DNA of 64,000 nucleotides from Ichthyophis bannanicus (taxonomy: Eukaryota; Chordata; Amphibia; Gymnophiona; Ichthyophiidae). The stretch's first letter is position 1. Each line of letters starts with the position of its first letter. The notes beneath the pieces are model-generated. The model was not told the DNA's origin. It saw only the letters and a program-made list of their open reading frames with translations, and made no database searches. The stretch is from NCBI GenBank assembly GCA_033557465.1, contig CM066032.1, positions 451,976,077 through 452,040,076 on the forward strand, given 5' to 3'. Made by a program: the position numbers and the translations under genes. Of the stretch, positions 52,901 through 62,535 are shown piece by piece.

Positions 52901-53346
52901 CGATCTCTAATAGCTGCCTTTACATCCTTATAAATCAAAGCCTGGGCTGCTGGCATTTCTCTGTAAGCTGCTAGTGCCTCACCAGTTAATGAGGCTGCCA
53001 GCCTTACTGCCCACTGGGACTCTGGCCATGCTAAAGCCTGTGCCACTCTTTCAAAAGACTCTAGAAAATCATCAACATTATCTTCTGGAGTTAATTTCCC
53101 AAAATTAAATGCCCCAATTCCTTGATTGAGTCCCACAGTGTCCACATGTGGTGCACCAGTACTAACTGCTGGTCTTGCATCTGTTCCACTTTGGCTCTGC
53201 AGCTGAACTAGAGCTTGCACCAGATCAAGCACTGGTTTCTGCTGTTCCATTAAGGCCTTCATAGCAGTGTCCTGGGCTTGCTGTGATAGCTCCTGCTGCT
53301 TGCAAAATTGGGCTGCCATCCACTGAGCCATCTCCCTCGGATCCAT
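49060..53346 (-). CDS. gag-protease-dUTPase-RT-RNase H polyprotein with LTR-encoded tail
   Basis: 1428 residues from MDPREMAQW (an upstream in-frame ATG at 53427 lies in the poly-T leader and is less likely). Gag: capsid N-part about 80-150; SCAN-like C-terminal capsid about 155-240, with PRALSQRIRSLAVKWL and LEQFMLGVPKDL; CCHC at C288, C291, H296, C301. Protease LDSGAD with D335. Trimeric dUTPase about 458-603 with all five motifs: SAGFDL, PRSGLA, GVIDPDYRGN, GDKIAQLI, RGAKGFGST. RT catalytic YMDD at 835-838, LPF-type block RMPFGLHGA. RNase H acids D986, D1052, D1095 and QTDAS, ending ADALSR. No integrase follows: about 25 residues later the polypurine tract and LTR begin (residue about 1122). 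The tail is Arg/Ser/Gln-rich and ends with MYDIDPMIVD. One frame without stops suggests recent activity. Confidence 0.92.
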   Translation of the reverse strand: MDPREMAQWMAAQFCKQQELSQQAQDTAMKALMEQQKPVLDLVQALVQLQSQSGTDARPAVSTGAPHVDTVGLNQGIGAFNFGKLTPEDNVDDFLESFERVAQALAWPESQWAVRLAASLTGEALAAYREMPAAQALIYKDVKAAIRDRLGLSISEYRRMFRAVTLKVGETPRALSQRIRSLAVKWLEPEQKTVEMLLDIIMLEQFMLGVPKDLNVFLIQQNCQNLGEATMLAERFLEATQACHRMGGPLKMDAEARCAVSEKGIIKNVSENECTVSNQMTQWNRKKCFKCGKVGHLEKRCQTHTSLMGLDLKQPKEGFLLMVDVQGITTNALLDSGADQSMMSKRLWKRIEAQERFVPRTPESQVHIRCIHGAATSYPTYRFKVKCLGEQEEVLLAVVPRLPFDLVLGRDWPRFKQGLVEGLGKKEGEGLMVVAPGPLFGSPQTPAKKMVKRPEDQATPKQIFVLKYHKVSEKAQAPRRATPQSAGFDLCSIENVIVPSQGRALVDTGLQVEIPIGCYGRVAPRSGLALKYFIDVGAGVIDPDYRGNIKVLLFNFGQNEYHVKTGDKIAQLICERLGFPPVEEVTSLENSERGAKGFGSTDVKGVKSLAATCAQEREVSEEEDLGPQVSDCKERSEPQIGEDLTMVQQEEIRKLLKEFPDVLTPIPGETHLVAHEIITPPGKLVRQRPYRLPEAKRQEVVAQVQEMLDMGVIEESKSPWNSPIVLVPKPDGSLRFCIDFRQVNAISVFDAYPMPRIEELLDQLGQAQYLTTLDMTKGYWQIPLTRESKPKTAFSTPVGLFQFKRMPFGLHGAAATCQRLVDQVLRPHQSYAFAYMDDVIIHSNTWAEHLKRIRAVLCSMKQAGITLNPKKCAFANREVKYLGHLVGRGKIKPLLSKIDSIRNFPPPTTKKQLRSFLGLIGYYRRFIPQFAEKSAIFTDMLRKNCPNQIKWTPEAEKAFSVLKEKLCTGPVLKGVDFKKPFLVQTDASDVGLGAVLSQCHDGEEHPVMYLSRKLSLAEQKYSTIEKECLAIKWSVEALRFYLTGRKFQLVTDHAPLKWLQQMKNHNARLTRWYMALQAFDFQVEHRAGKLHKNADALSRITDCREEVSPVKPVRNNLSRGVCDKEAYHSSGRSYRKGDVTLNKRPVSSGRSKKTEFSHKRLPVPECTRFPAAMRGAEVRECVCNQESYEVIPKHSSQRAGPDSTQLRCVREQHTLGKNKNRAYSSDNSYRGRKRYRDSNSYKHQYHLEKQKPSQADRERRKLSGRKRRKAIGRSGRFQGSTHTGRYSKSQQSPLDWIQPEEWSGRDRNHQWLPGREKTACGRDFQTKARRYVRGDPVSRDQDWKAGHQNWITYWPGYTERNNDSRRGSGMNTDPDPIYNREWQQGNKHSHDSALMKDSSVPMYDIDPMIVDAGGNTADENYLHGLFFI
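49986..49997 (-). promoter_or_regulatory. polypurine tract of element B
   Basis: Minus strand AAGCAGGGGGG-TA directly before the LTR start TGTGATAAGG. The spacing is the same as in element A. Confidence 0.8.
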
Positions 53347-53668
53347 CTTGACCCCTGCAAGAAAAGAGAAAAAAAAAAAACCCAAAGAGCAGCACCTTCC
53401 AACCAGGTGTGTTTTTTTTTTTTTCAACTTTTTTTGTTTTCAATTACCCCCTGTGCTTACACACATCCACCACTAGACATGCCCAGGTACATATTACCTT
53501 GTCTCAGTGATGAATCCAGCTTTGCACAGGGTCTTTTCCTCTGGGACAGCTTCCTGGAACAACCACTTTTCCTCCAAAGTGCAGACGAGGGAAAAAAAAT
53601 CTTCTTACAGCTTTAAACTTGACTTTTATTTGTAATCCACAACAAGTAAATCCTCTTGGTGCAAGAGC

Positions 53669-53687
53669 AATCCGAAAAACTACGCCA
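53669..53687 (-). promoter_or_regulatory. Putative tRNA primer binding site of element B
   Basis: Two bases inside the 5' LTR end the minus strand reads TGGCGTAGTTTTTCGG. The TGG start fits the complement of a tRNA CCA end. I cannot name the tRNA. Confidence 0.5.
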
Positions 53688-53689
53688 TT

Positions 53690-55224
53690 TGTCAGACGGC
53701 TGCCTAGGGTGAGAACTTACACAATCTTGACGATGCATATATTCATATGATTCTTGCAAGGTATTGTGGGTATTGTAGTTCATTCACTCCCAAACACAGC
53801 TGATGACAATAATTTGAGTTGTGAAACCAAGTGGTAAGATCAATAAAATACTTCTTTTATTGATGGGGTTTAATTTACCCAGCACATGTATGCTTGATAG
53901 CACTATAAATGAGGTTACTTGCTTGCAGTGTTTAAAATGGATAACAAAAAGTCACAAAGTAAACCAGAAACAACCTTCAGCTTGTCAGGCAATTAGCTAA
54001 TGTTTTCTTAGCAAGTAATTACCAAATACAAAGGCACAAAGTAAAAAATAAACTTTGCTGGTTAGGTTAACTTCTGCTTATTTTCCACGCCGATCTCAGC
54101 AGTGATTCTCCCTTGCTCACACACACAATCAGATGCAGCCCTAATTACTATCAATGGACCAGCTGAAAGCCTTTAGCTGGCTGGCTGCTACTGTGTGAGC
54201 CCAAATCCTGCTTTAAGAGCTGTTTGCAGTGGAAATAAAGAACAAAGTTAGGTTTCTTTGTGATGGCTGATGTGTTTGCTCCTAGAAAACTAGCAATAGC
54301 ATTTAGATAAAGAACAGTCCATGTAAATAGTTTCATCTGCTGTATTTCCCCCTGCATCAACAATCATAGGGTCAATATCATACATTGGCACAGATGAGTC
54401 TTTCATTAGGCACTATCATGAGAATGCTTATTCCCTTGCTGCCATTCTCTATTATAGATAGGGTCTGGATCAGTGTTCATACCTGAGCCTCTCCTGCTAT
54501 CATTATTCCTCTCTGTATAGCCTGGCCAATATGTAATCCAATTCTGATGTCCAGCCTTCCAATCTTGATCCCTGGACACTGGATCTCCTCTCACATACCT
54601 TCTGGCCTTGGTCTGAAAGTCCCTTCCACATGCAGTCTTCTCTCTTCCAGGTAGCCACTGGTGATTCCTATCTCTGCCACTCCATTCCTCTGGCTGAATC
54701 CAGTCCAATGGACTCTGCTGGCTTTTGGAATACCTCCCAGTATGAGTACTGCCTTGGAATCTCCCAGACCTTCCAATGGCCTTTCTTCTCTTCCTTCCAG
54801 AGAGTTTCCTTCTCTCTCTATCTGCTTGGCTTGGCTTCTGTTTCTCCAGGTGATACTGGTGCTTGTAGCCGTTGCTGTCTCTGTATCTCTTCCTCCCTCT
54901 GTAGCTGTTATCTGAAGAATAAGCTCTATTCTTATTCTTTCCTAATGTGTGCTGCTCCCTAACACAGCGCAGCTGTGTTGAATCAGGCCCTGCCCTTTGA
55001 GATGAGTGCTTAGGGATTACCTCATAGCTCTCTTGATTGCACACACATTCTCTCACTTCAGCCCCTCTCATGGCTGCTGGAAACCTGGTGCATTCTGGGA
55101 CTGGTAGTCTTTTATGTGAAAACTCTGTTTTCTTGCTTCTACCAGAACTGACAGGTCGCTTGTTCAGAGTCACATCATCTTTTCTATAGTTCCTACCTGA
55201 GCTATGATAAGCTTCCTTATCACA
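53690..55224 (-). repeat. 5' LTR of element B
   Basis: Almost identical to 48447-49983. The two single-base deletions (near 54330 and 54408) shift the LTR reading frame near its end, so this copy's frame stops at 54406, whereas the 3' LTR copy runs to 49060. Confidence 0.92.
54406..55173 (-). CDS. LTR-encoded charged protein, 5' LTR copy of element B
   Basis: 255 residues from MTLNKRPVSS, the same protein as the end of the polyprotein at 49060-53346 but truncated by a one-base deletion. Arg/Ser/Gln-rich (RRKLSGRKRRKAIGRSGRF), with repeated RDQDW and RDRNHQW-like segments. As a stand-alone product it would need its own promoter. More likely it is a passive copy of the 3' LTR frame. Confidence 0.4.
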   Translation of the reverse strand: MTLNKRPVSSGRSKKTEFSHKRLPVPECTRFPAAMRGAEVRECVCNQESYEVIPKHSSQRAGPDSTQLRCVREQHTLGKNKNRAYSSDNSYRGRKRYRDSNGYKHQYHLEKQKPSQADRERRKLSGRKRRKAIGRSGRFQGSTHTGRYSKSQQSPLDWIQPEEWSGRDRNHQWLPGREKTACGRDFQTKARRYVRGDPVSRDQDWKAGHQNWITYWPGYTERNNDSRRGSGMNTDPDPIYNREWQQGNKHSHDSA

Positions 55225-55722
55225 GCCTGTATAAGATTAGCACATCTTATGACTGTATCATAAGAATTTGTTGCTCACCGTAGTAATGATCTTGGTTTAT
55301 ACAATCCTCATATTTCTTTCTATTTTAAAATGAAGGCAGAATCTGCAATGGTTGGTGAATTTAATATACTATAAAAAATAATTGTCTGAGAGATACATTT
55401 ATATCTCTCTACTATTGCTAGTAATCTGCCACCAAGTAATCTGCTACCAGTAGTCTACCATATCTGTTACCATTTTTGAACATTGCTACTGTTGCCAGTA
55501 ATCTATTGTATCTGTTACCTTTTTGACCATCACTACTGTTGCCAGTAATCCACAATTCCACTGAACGCCTACTATTGCCCAGTTAGCCAAGCAAACACAC
55601 TGGCCTAAATGCTACTATGCAGCTTCCCACGATACTGTGTAGCTATTGCTTAGATAGCCAAGCTGAAACACTGTGTCTTCTGAATGCTACCTACACAATA
55701 CTATATAACCAACTAGTTTGAA
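55225..55722 (+). repeat. Target duplication and tandem-repeat leader of the RTE element
   Basis: GCCT at 55225-55228 is the right target duplication of element B. From about 55430 short repeats recur (CTACTGTTGCCAGTAATC twice; ATATCTGTTACC/GTATCTGTTACC; TAGCCAAGC twice), leading to the RTE start codon. This is probably the RTE 5' untranslated region. Confidence 0.55.
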
Positions 55723-56391
55723 ATGAGAGTCAGAAGCTGTAAAGATGTCTTACACATTGGAACATGGAACGTACGAAGCATGAACCAAGGGAAGTTGGAG
55801 GTGGTCAAGAATGAAATGGAACGTGTACAACTTGATCTGTTGGGTGTCAGCGAACTGAAATGGACTGGCATCGGGCACTTTGCATCAGATGATCACATGG
55901 TCTACTATGCTGGAAATGAAAGACAAAGAAGAAATGGTGTTGCATTTATAATAAAGAAGAAACTTGCAAGAACTGTAATGAAATACAATGCAGTCAGCGA
56001 ACGCTTAATCTCTATTCGTCTACGAGGATTGCCTATCAACACAACTATAATTCAAGTATATGCCCCAACAACAGCTGCAGAAGAGAATGAAATTGAAGAG
56101 TTCTATGAACAAGTACAAGCTGAAATTGACAGAACATGCAAACAGGATATCCTGATAGTCATGGGTGACTGGAACGCAAAAGTTGGCAACAAAGAAGAAG
56201 GCAAAGTAGTTGGAAAATATGGACTCGGCAACAGAAATGAAGCTGGAGAAAGATTGATAGAATTCTGCAAGACCAATGATCTATTCATCTCAAACACCTT
56301 CTTCCAGCAACACAAGCGGCGACTGTGCACATGGACTTCACCCAATGGATTGTATAAAAATCAAATTGACTACATCTGTGGAAGTCAATGA
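55723..56391 (+). pseudogene. RTE-BovB endonuclease domain
   Basis: 222 residues open: LHIGTWNVRSMNQGKLEVV, LLGVSELKWTGIG (catalytic Glu), QVYAPTTAAEENE, VMGDWNAKVGN (D-x-N), TWTSPNGLYKNQIDYI. The final SDH-like block is GTDHQLLVCK in the next frame. A TGA replaces the expected Arg codon at the end of this piece. Confidence 0.85.
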
Positions 56392-58572
56392 TGGAAAAGC
56401 TCTGTAACATCAAAAAGACAAAACCTGGAGCTGACTGTGGTACAGATCATCAACTACTAGTATGCAAACTCAAGCTAAAGTTGAAAAAGAGCAAACCACT
56501 CATGAATGCAGCAAAATATGACCTTCAGAATATACCACTGGAATTTAAAGACTGCCTGCAAAATCGATTTGCTGCTTTAGATACAAATGACAGAGCTCCG
56601 GAAGAGTTATGGAATGACATCAAGAAGGTTGTGCTGGAAGAAAGCGAGAAGTCTCTACAAAAGGTGAAAAAGCAAAAACGGCCAAAATGGATGACGGAAG
56701 AAACTCTGAAAATTGCCCAGAAACGCAGAGAAGCTAAAGCCATAGGAGAAAGAAAGACAATCGCAGAACTCAGAGATTTCCAACGTGCAGCAAGACAGGA
56801 CAAGGAAAAGTACTACAATGACACTTGCAAGGAAATAGAAGCAGAAACTATTAGAGGAAGAACAAGATCGGCTTTCCTAAAGCTGCGAGAGTTAAAGAAA
56901 AAGTTCCAGCCTCAAATTGGAATGTTACAAGATGCTCAAGGTTCTATGTTGAATGATGCTGAGAAGATCAAGAAAAGGTGGAAGGAATATACAGAGTTTT
57001 TATATGATAAAGATCAAGTGGACCAACAGCCGTTTCAACCTATACCTTATGATCAGGAACCATTGGTGATGAAAGAAGAAGTTGAAGCAGCATTGAAAGC
57101 CTTATCAAAGAACAAAGCACCAGGCATTGATAGCATTCCCATAGAAGTATTGCAGCAATCTGATGCAGCTGTTACTGTACTTACAAGGCTCTGCCAAGAA
57201 ATATGGAAGACAACATCATGGTCAACTGACTGGAAAAGATCTGTGTTTATAACCAATACTAAAGAAAGGTGATCCAACTGACTGTGGAAATTATCGCACA
57301 ATCGCTGTGATCCCACATGCCAGCAAGATTCTACTGAAGATTATTCAAAAGAGACTACAGCCATACCTAGAACAAGAACTACCTGAAGTGCAAGCAGGGT
57401 TCAGGAAAGGGCGAGGAACGAGAGACATCATTGCGGATGTGAGATGGATCCTTGAAAAGACTAAAGAATACCAAAAGGATATCTATTTGTGCTTTATCGA
57501 CTATAGCAAGGCTTTTGACTGTGTAAACCATGAGAAACTCTGGGCCACATTAAGAAGCATGGGTATACCAGAACACCTGATCGTTCTCTTGCGCAATCTG
57601 TACATTGATCAAGAAGCAAAAGTTCGAACGGAATAAGGAGAAACAGAATGGTTTAAAATAAGCAAAGGTGTAAGACAAGGCTGCATACTTTCCCCCTACC
57701 TGTTTAGTTTATATGCAGAACAAATCATCAGAGAAGCAGGACTGTATGAAGATAACAGAGGTGTGAAGATTGGTGGAAGACTCATCAACAACCTTCGCTA
57801 TGCTGATGATACCACATTACTGGTTGAAAGTGAAGATGATCTGAAGCATTTGCTTCTCACAATCAAAAAACATAGTCTCAAAATGGGCCTGCACCTTAAT
57901 GTAAAGAAGACAAAGATCATGACAACTGGCATAATCAACAGGTTCATCGTTGAAGGAGAAGAAATTGAAATCGTGAACAACTTTAACCTACTTGGATCAA
58001 CTATCAATAAAGAAGCAACAAGCAGTCAAGAAATCAGACGACGCATTGCTCTTGGCAGAATGGCTATGAAAGACCTAGATAAGATTCTCAAGAGCAGAGA
58101 TGTCTGTCTCCATACAAAGATTCGACTTGTTCAAGCCATGGTATTTTCAATAACATCATATGGATGTGAAAGCTGGACAGTGAAAAAGACAGACAGGAAG
58201 AAAATTGATGCCTTTGAATTATGGTGCTGGCGGCGAATACTGTGTATACCATGGACTGCCCGAAGAACAAACCAGTCGGTACTAGAGGAGATCAAACCTA
58301 AGCTTTCTTTAGAAGCTCAGATGACAAGACTTCGACTTTCATACTTTGGACACATCATGCGAAGAGAGAGATCATTAGAGAAAGACATCATGCTTGGCAA
58401 GATAGAAGGTCAACGCAAAAGAGGAAGGCCAGCAATGAGATGGATCGCTACAATAACAGCAGCTACGGGTACCAGTCTGTCAGCAATGAGCCGCCTGACT
58501 GAAGACCGAACACAATTTAGGATAGCTATCCAGAGGGTCGCCATGAGTCGACTCCGACTCGACGGCACTTAA
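56388..58572 (+). pseudogene. RTE-BovB reverse transcriptase and C-terminus
   Basis: Pieces: 56388-57272 (linker; WNDIKKVVLEESEKSL, KNKAPGIDSIPIEVLQ), 57307-57636 (NYRTIAVIPHASKIL, VQAGFRKGRGTRD, FIDYSKAFDCVNHEKLW), then after a TAA GVRQGCILSPYLFSLYAE, LRYADDTTLL (catalytic Asp pair present) and 57763-58572 to the stop (ITSYGCESWTVKK, WCWRRIL, LSYFGHIMRRE, RGRPAMRWI). The last segment is typical of BovB C-termini. Confidence 0.88.
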
Positions 58573-58586
58573 CAACAACAACATAC

Positions 58587-60710
58587 TTGACCTCAAGACA
58601 AACACCCCTCCCTGCCTGCAATAGCAGAGAAAATCAAACCCCTCCAGCACCCCTGCCCGCTAGGCTAACACCCACAATGAATCATTACTACTCCATACTC
58701 ACCATCTGCTGCCTTCTAGCAATCACATACAATGCCTTAGCCCTCACCTCCCATTACAGCTCCATCCCATTGCTACAACGCTCATGGAGAAGTTGGTCAA
58801 GCCCCCTCTACCACCAACCTAGCACATCAGAATGCCCATCTGACCCGCACCTAATTTACGTCGCCATCCACCAAAGCAAACTCCCCCAAAGTGAACAAAA
58901 CACCCACCCCCAGAGCCTAAAGTGTGCACTCATAAATGCGCGATCGATCCGAAACAAATGGCCAGCAGTAACTGACCTATTGTCCACCCATGACCTAGAC
59001 ATCCTACTCATCACTGAGACCTGGCTATCCACTACAGACACTGTTATCCTGCACAAACTAGTCCCTCCTAACTTCGACATTCACCCCTGCTACAGATCGG
59101 ACAGAAGTAGTGGAGGCGCCCTCATCCTGACAAAGCAAGAACTACAATACCAGCTAGCTACAGCCAGTAGCACCACAAACCTTGATTCCATCACCATATC
59201 AAACAAATTCACCAACATCAGCTTGTTCTATAGGGCTCCATCACCCTCCCCAGATGACTTATCCACCATCATAGACATTTCTGGAAACCCCCAGAACCTT
59301 CGTGCTCAAAACTGGGTGATGGGAAATTTCAACCTCCCAGCTCTTCAAGCTACTCACTCTGAGGCCTTCACTGAGGCACTCACTGAGTTAGGTTTCATCC
59401 AACTGGTCAATGCCCCCATGCACGTAAAGGGAAACACACTTGACCTTATATTTGCCCCAAAAGATATCTTTGATTCCACGCACACGACGGACCTGTCCGT
59501 AAGCCCTGTACCATGGTCCGATCACAGCCTAATAAAGTTCCAGATTCCAGTACACCATCCAGAAATTAAAACCCAGTCATCAAATAAACCTATTGAATCC
59601 CTCTCAAAACGCTTCCGGCCTTTTAACAAAGATGACATCTTGGACAGAATTCAACATCTCCAAAACCAGTCACATCAATGCCTTGATGATATGATCACTG
59701 CATGGAATTCAAACCTTGATGCTGCAGTCAGTATACCCGTCTCCAAGAAAGAAGCGAGAACAAGAAGGAACGCACCCTGGTTCTCCCCCGAACTCCGAAC
59801 ATCACTTCTTTTACTCAGGAAGCTTGAAAGAAGATGGCGTTGCTCGCATTCAGCTGAGAGCCTCGAACTATATAAAGATCACCTGAAAAGACACAGAGCT
59901 GATGTCACAAAACGAATGAAACAATATCATACGGAGATATTACAACGTTCGCTAAATAAGCCACACGAGCTCTTCAGCCTAGTCAAGTCCTTAGCAAAGG
60001 AGCCCACATCCGCACAACTAAGCCTCCCCAACCCTCAAGAATATGCGAACTATCTGCAAGTCAAGTCAGCTCAATCCAACACACACACCCACTACAACTC
60101 CACCCACACATCCCTGCCATGTACCTCACTGGATGCTGCACCTGACAGCAACCACATCATCACCGCTTTTTATGCCCCAACTGAGAGAAGTATACAAGAC
60201 ATCATATCCACCATAAATACCACCACAGCACCTAACGACCCCTGTCCAGCATTTTGGATAAAATCCCTGCAGTCTGAGCTTAGCCCTTTCCTCTCCAAAC
60301 TCATCGGACTATCCTTTTCAACAGGGATCTTCCCACAAAGCCTGAAGCATACAGTAATAAGACCACTACTAAAAAATAGTAAACTGGACCCAGCAAAGAT
60401 GGATTCCTACAGGCCAATATCAAGCATCCTGCTGCTAGCAAAGATCATCGAGAAGGTGGTACATCGGCAACTTGACCAACACATTGAGATCAATTCACCC
60501 CTCAACCCTTGTCAACATGGCTTCCGCAGTTCACACGGAGTTGAAACATTGCTGACCACATTACTTAACACCCTTACCATTGGGATGGATAATATCAAAC
60601 AAGGATTCGCCCTGATCTTCCTTGACATTGCCGTGGCATTCGACACCGTATGCCACAAAATACTCCTCTTCCGTCTTAGTGAGAAGGGCGTCCAGGGCAA
60701 TGCTTTATAA
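58587..60710 (+). pseudogene. L2 ORF2: endonuclease and first half of RT
   Basis: 707 open residues. N-terminal low-complexity leader, then endonuclease (CALINARSIRNKWPAV, LLITETWLST, RSSGGALILTK, WVMGNFNLPAL with GDF changed to GNF, VPWSDHSLIKF), basic linker (RRNAPWFSPELRT, LRKLERRWRCS), RT (VIRPLLKNSKL, YRPISSILLLAKIIEKVV, CQHGFRSSHGVETLL, FLDIAVAFDTVCH). The D-to-N in the GDF motif may weaken nuclease activity. Stops where Trp-containing ALxWxxSYLTDR is expected. Confidence 0.85.
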
Positions 60711-61846
60711 TGGTGCGCCTCATACCTAACCGATAGATGGCAACAAGTGCACTCCGGCCCCACAACATCCTCGCCTTTCCTCCAAGAAAAAGGAGTCCCA
60801 CAAGGATCATCGCTGTCAGCCCTTCTATTTAACATTTACATGCAGCCCTTATGCAACCTCGTCGCTAGTTCAACATTAACTGCCTGATCTACGCCGATGA
60901 TGTTCTTCTATATATGCCTTTCCTACTAAATAAACCAGACCTATCACCCCTGACCGCTTGTTTTGATGCTGTTACTGATTGGCTACTCTCACAGAAACTA
61001 AGAATAAATTTTAAGAAAACAGAAGTCCTCTTCCTTACAAGAAACACAACATTCATACCACCCAGCTTCCTGAAGGTCAGGGATGCGGAGCTCCTAAGCA
61101 AGCATGCAATTCGGTACTTTGGAGTCACGATCAACCAATAACTCAACATGAGGGCCCAGATAAACAATATGATCAAGGCAATATACAACAAAATTAAGAC
61201 ACTCCGCCACCTGAGACAACTACTAGAACCAGAGGATTATTGGACAGTTTATCAGGCATTAATAATCCCGCACTTTGACTATGCGAATGCCATACTACAT
61301 GGCCTTCCAAAAACCACCTTAAACCCGCTTCAACTAGCAATGTATGCGGCTGCCAGACTGCTGCTCGGGGCATCAAGGAGGGAACACATAACCCCAATCC
61401 TAAAAAACCTACATTGGCTCCCAGTTCAATCCAGGATCACCTTCAATGTTCTGACGCTGACTCACAAAGCCATTAATAAAAACTCCTCCACTTCACTCAC
61501 AGATCTCATCCATACGACACCCCTAAACAGAGTAAGGAGATCAGCCTCAATCAACACCTTGAACATCCCAAAGGAAATCACAAAATGCTCGCAATCAGCC
61601 AAGAACAGAGCATTCACCTTTTATGCACTGACCTGCTGGAACGCCCTACCCCCTGATATCCGGGCCATAAGTGACCTTGCCCAATTTAGGAAGGCACTTA
61701 AACATCACCTGTTCCTACAATACTACACACACCCGGGTCACCACACACCCCCTGCCACACCTATGAGCCCATGCCAACAATCTCCATGTAGCCGCCATTT
61801 AAGACAGAAACTTAGCCCACCAAACACCAACCCCCCTGATAAGTAG
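60711..61846 (+). pseudogene. L2 ORF2: second half of RT
   Basis: Same frame first (SYLTDRWQQV, GVPQGSSLSALLFNIYM), then shifted: IYADDVLLYM (Asp pair intact), INFKKTEVLFLTRN, YFGVTINQ and a stop, then 61148-61846 with HFDYANAILHGLP, LHWLPVQSRITFNVL and FRKALKHHLFLQ. This is the palm and thumb of L2 RT. Confidence 0.85.
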
Positions 61847-62244
61847 TACTGCCCTTATTACACTGACAGCATGCACACAACAGATCCAATATGTAAATAG
61901 CTGAATGATCCATGTACATATGTTGATAGTTTATTTGCACATAGTTACCCTGTTCGTTTGTTTCCTGTACAAAACCCCTGTTATAATGTAAATGCAGTGA
62001 AGTCCCCTGCTCTGCATAATTGCGTTACATGTAAACCGCACTGGTGTAAAGAGCACGGTATATAAGAAAGTTAAATAAATAAATATATCTCTTTGTCCAC
62101 CACATATATATAATTTTCGTGTCTATATATATGAATTACTCCATGGTTTGCATGGTTTATGTTGTTGGTTTCTTATGCTATGGATTTTTTTTTTGTGTTG
62201 TCTGGTAGAGATGTTTTTTTGTGTTGTGATAGAAATGAGGATAG

Positions 62245-62363
62245 TATCTAAATTCAAAAAAGCATGGGACAAACACAGAGACTCTCCAAAGAAAAAAATG
62301 TAGTGGGTAGGCAGACTATATAGGCCATGTGGCCTTTTTCTGCCATCATGTTTCTATGTTTCT
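62245..62363 (+). repeat. CR1-type 3' tail (octamer TTTCTATG)
   Basis: AAAGCATGGGACAAACACAG then 'ggcagactatataggccatg' and CATGTTTCTATGTTTCTG. Same subfamily as the CR1 ending at 11877. Flanking 62086-62244 and 62364-62535 are AT-rich with TATATA runs and no other feature. Confidence 0.75.
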
Positions 62364-62535
62364 GTTTTAACGTCAAATTGTTTTCTGTAGTGCTTCAGGT
62401 TGTACGCACTAAACTACCCAAGTCATATCCCCATTTTTATTTTGACGTTTGGTAGGTTTTGTTTCTTATATATACATGTTTTTCATATATATTTCCTTAA
62501 TATATACTTTTTTCAAAAAAAAAATATATAGATTG

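Larger units (their letters stand above)
48447..55224 (-). mobile_element. Ty3/gypsy LTR retrotransposon B, full length, no integrase
   Basis: 6.78 kb with LTRs of 1537 bp (48447-49983) and 1535 bp (53690-55224) and GCCT duplications outside. By eye the LTRs differ at four substitutions and two one-base indels, so insertion was recent. Order on the minus strand: 5' LTR, putative primer site, gag with SCAN-like capsid and CCHC, protease, dUTPase, RT, RNase H, polypurine tract, 3' LTR. No integrase is present anywhere. The pol frame continues into the 3' LTR. Confidence 0.92.
55723..58585 (+). mobile_element. RTE-BovB-type LINE
   Basis: Endonuclease, linker, RT and C-terminal region in order, closing with TTAACAACAACAACA, the short repeat tail of RTE elements. 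No ORF1 is needed in this clade. Lesions are few: a stop at 56389-56391 with a nearby frameshift, a frameshift near 57260 and a TAA near 57634. So it is a relatively young, probably dead copy. Confidence 0.9.
58586..62085 (+). mobile_element. L2-type LINE, near full length
   Basis: Begins directly after the RTE tail and ends GTAAACCGCACTGGTG, CACGGTATATAAG and (AAAT)n. Contains endonuclease, RT and thumb with only three lesions (TAA at 60708, a frameshift near 60885, TAA at 61139). Its 3' tail is shared with fragments at 39388-39947 and 45580-45645. Confidence 0.9.
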
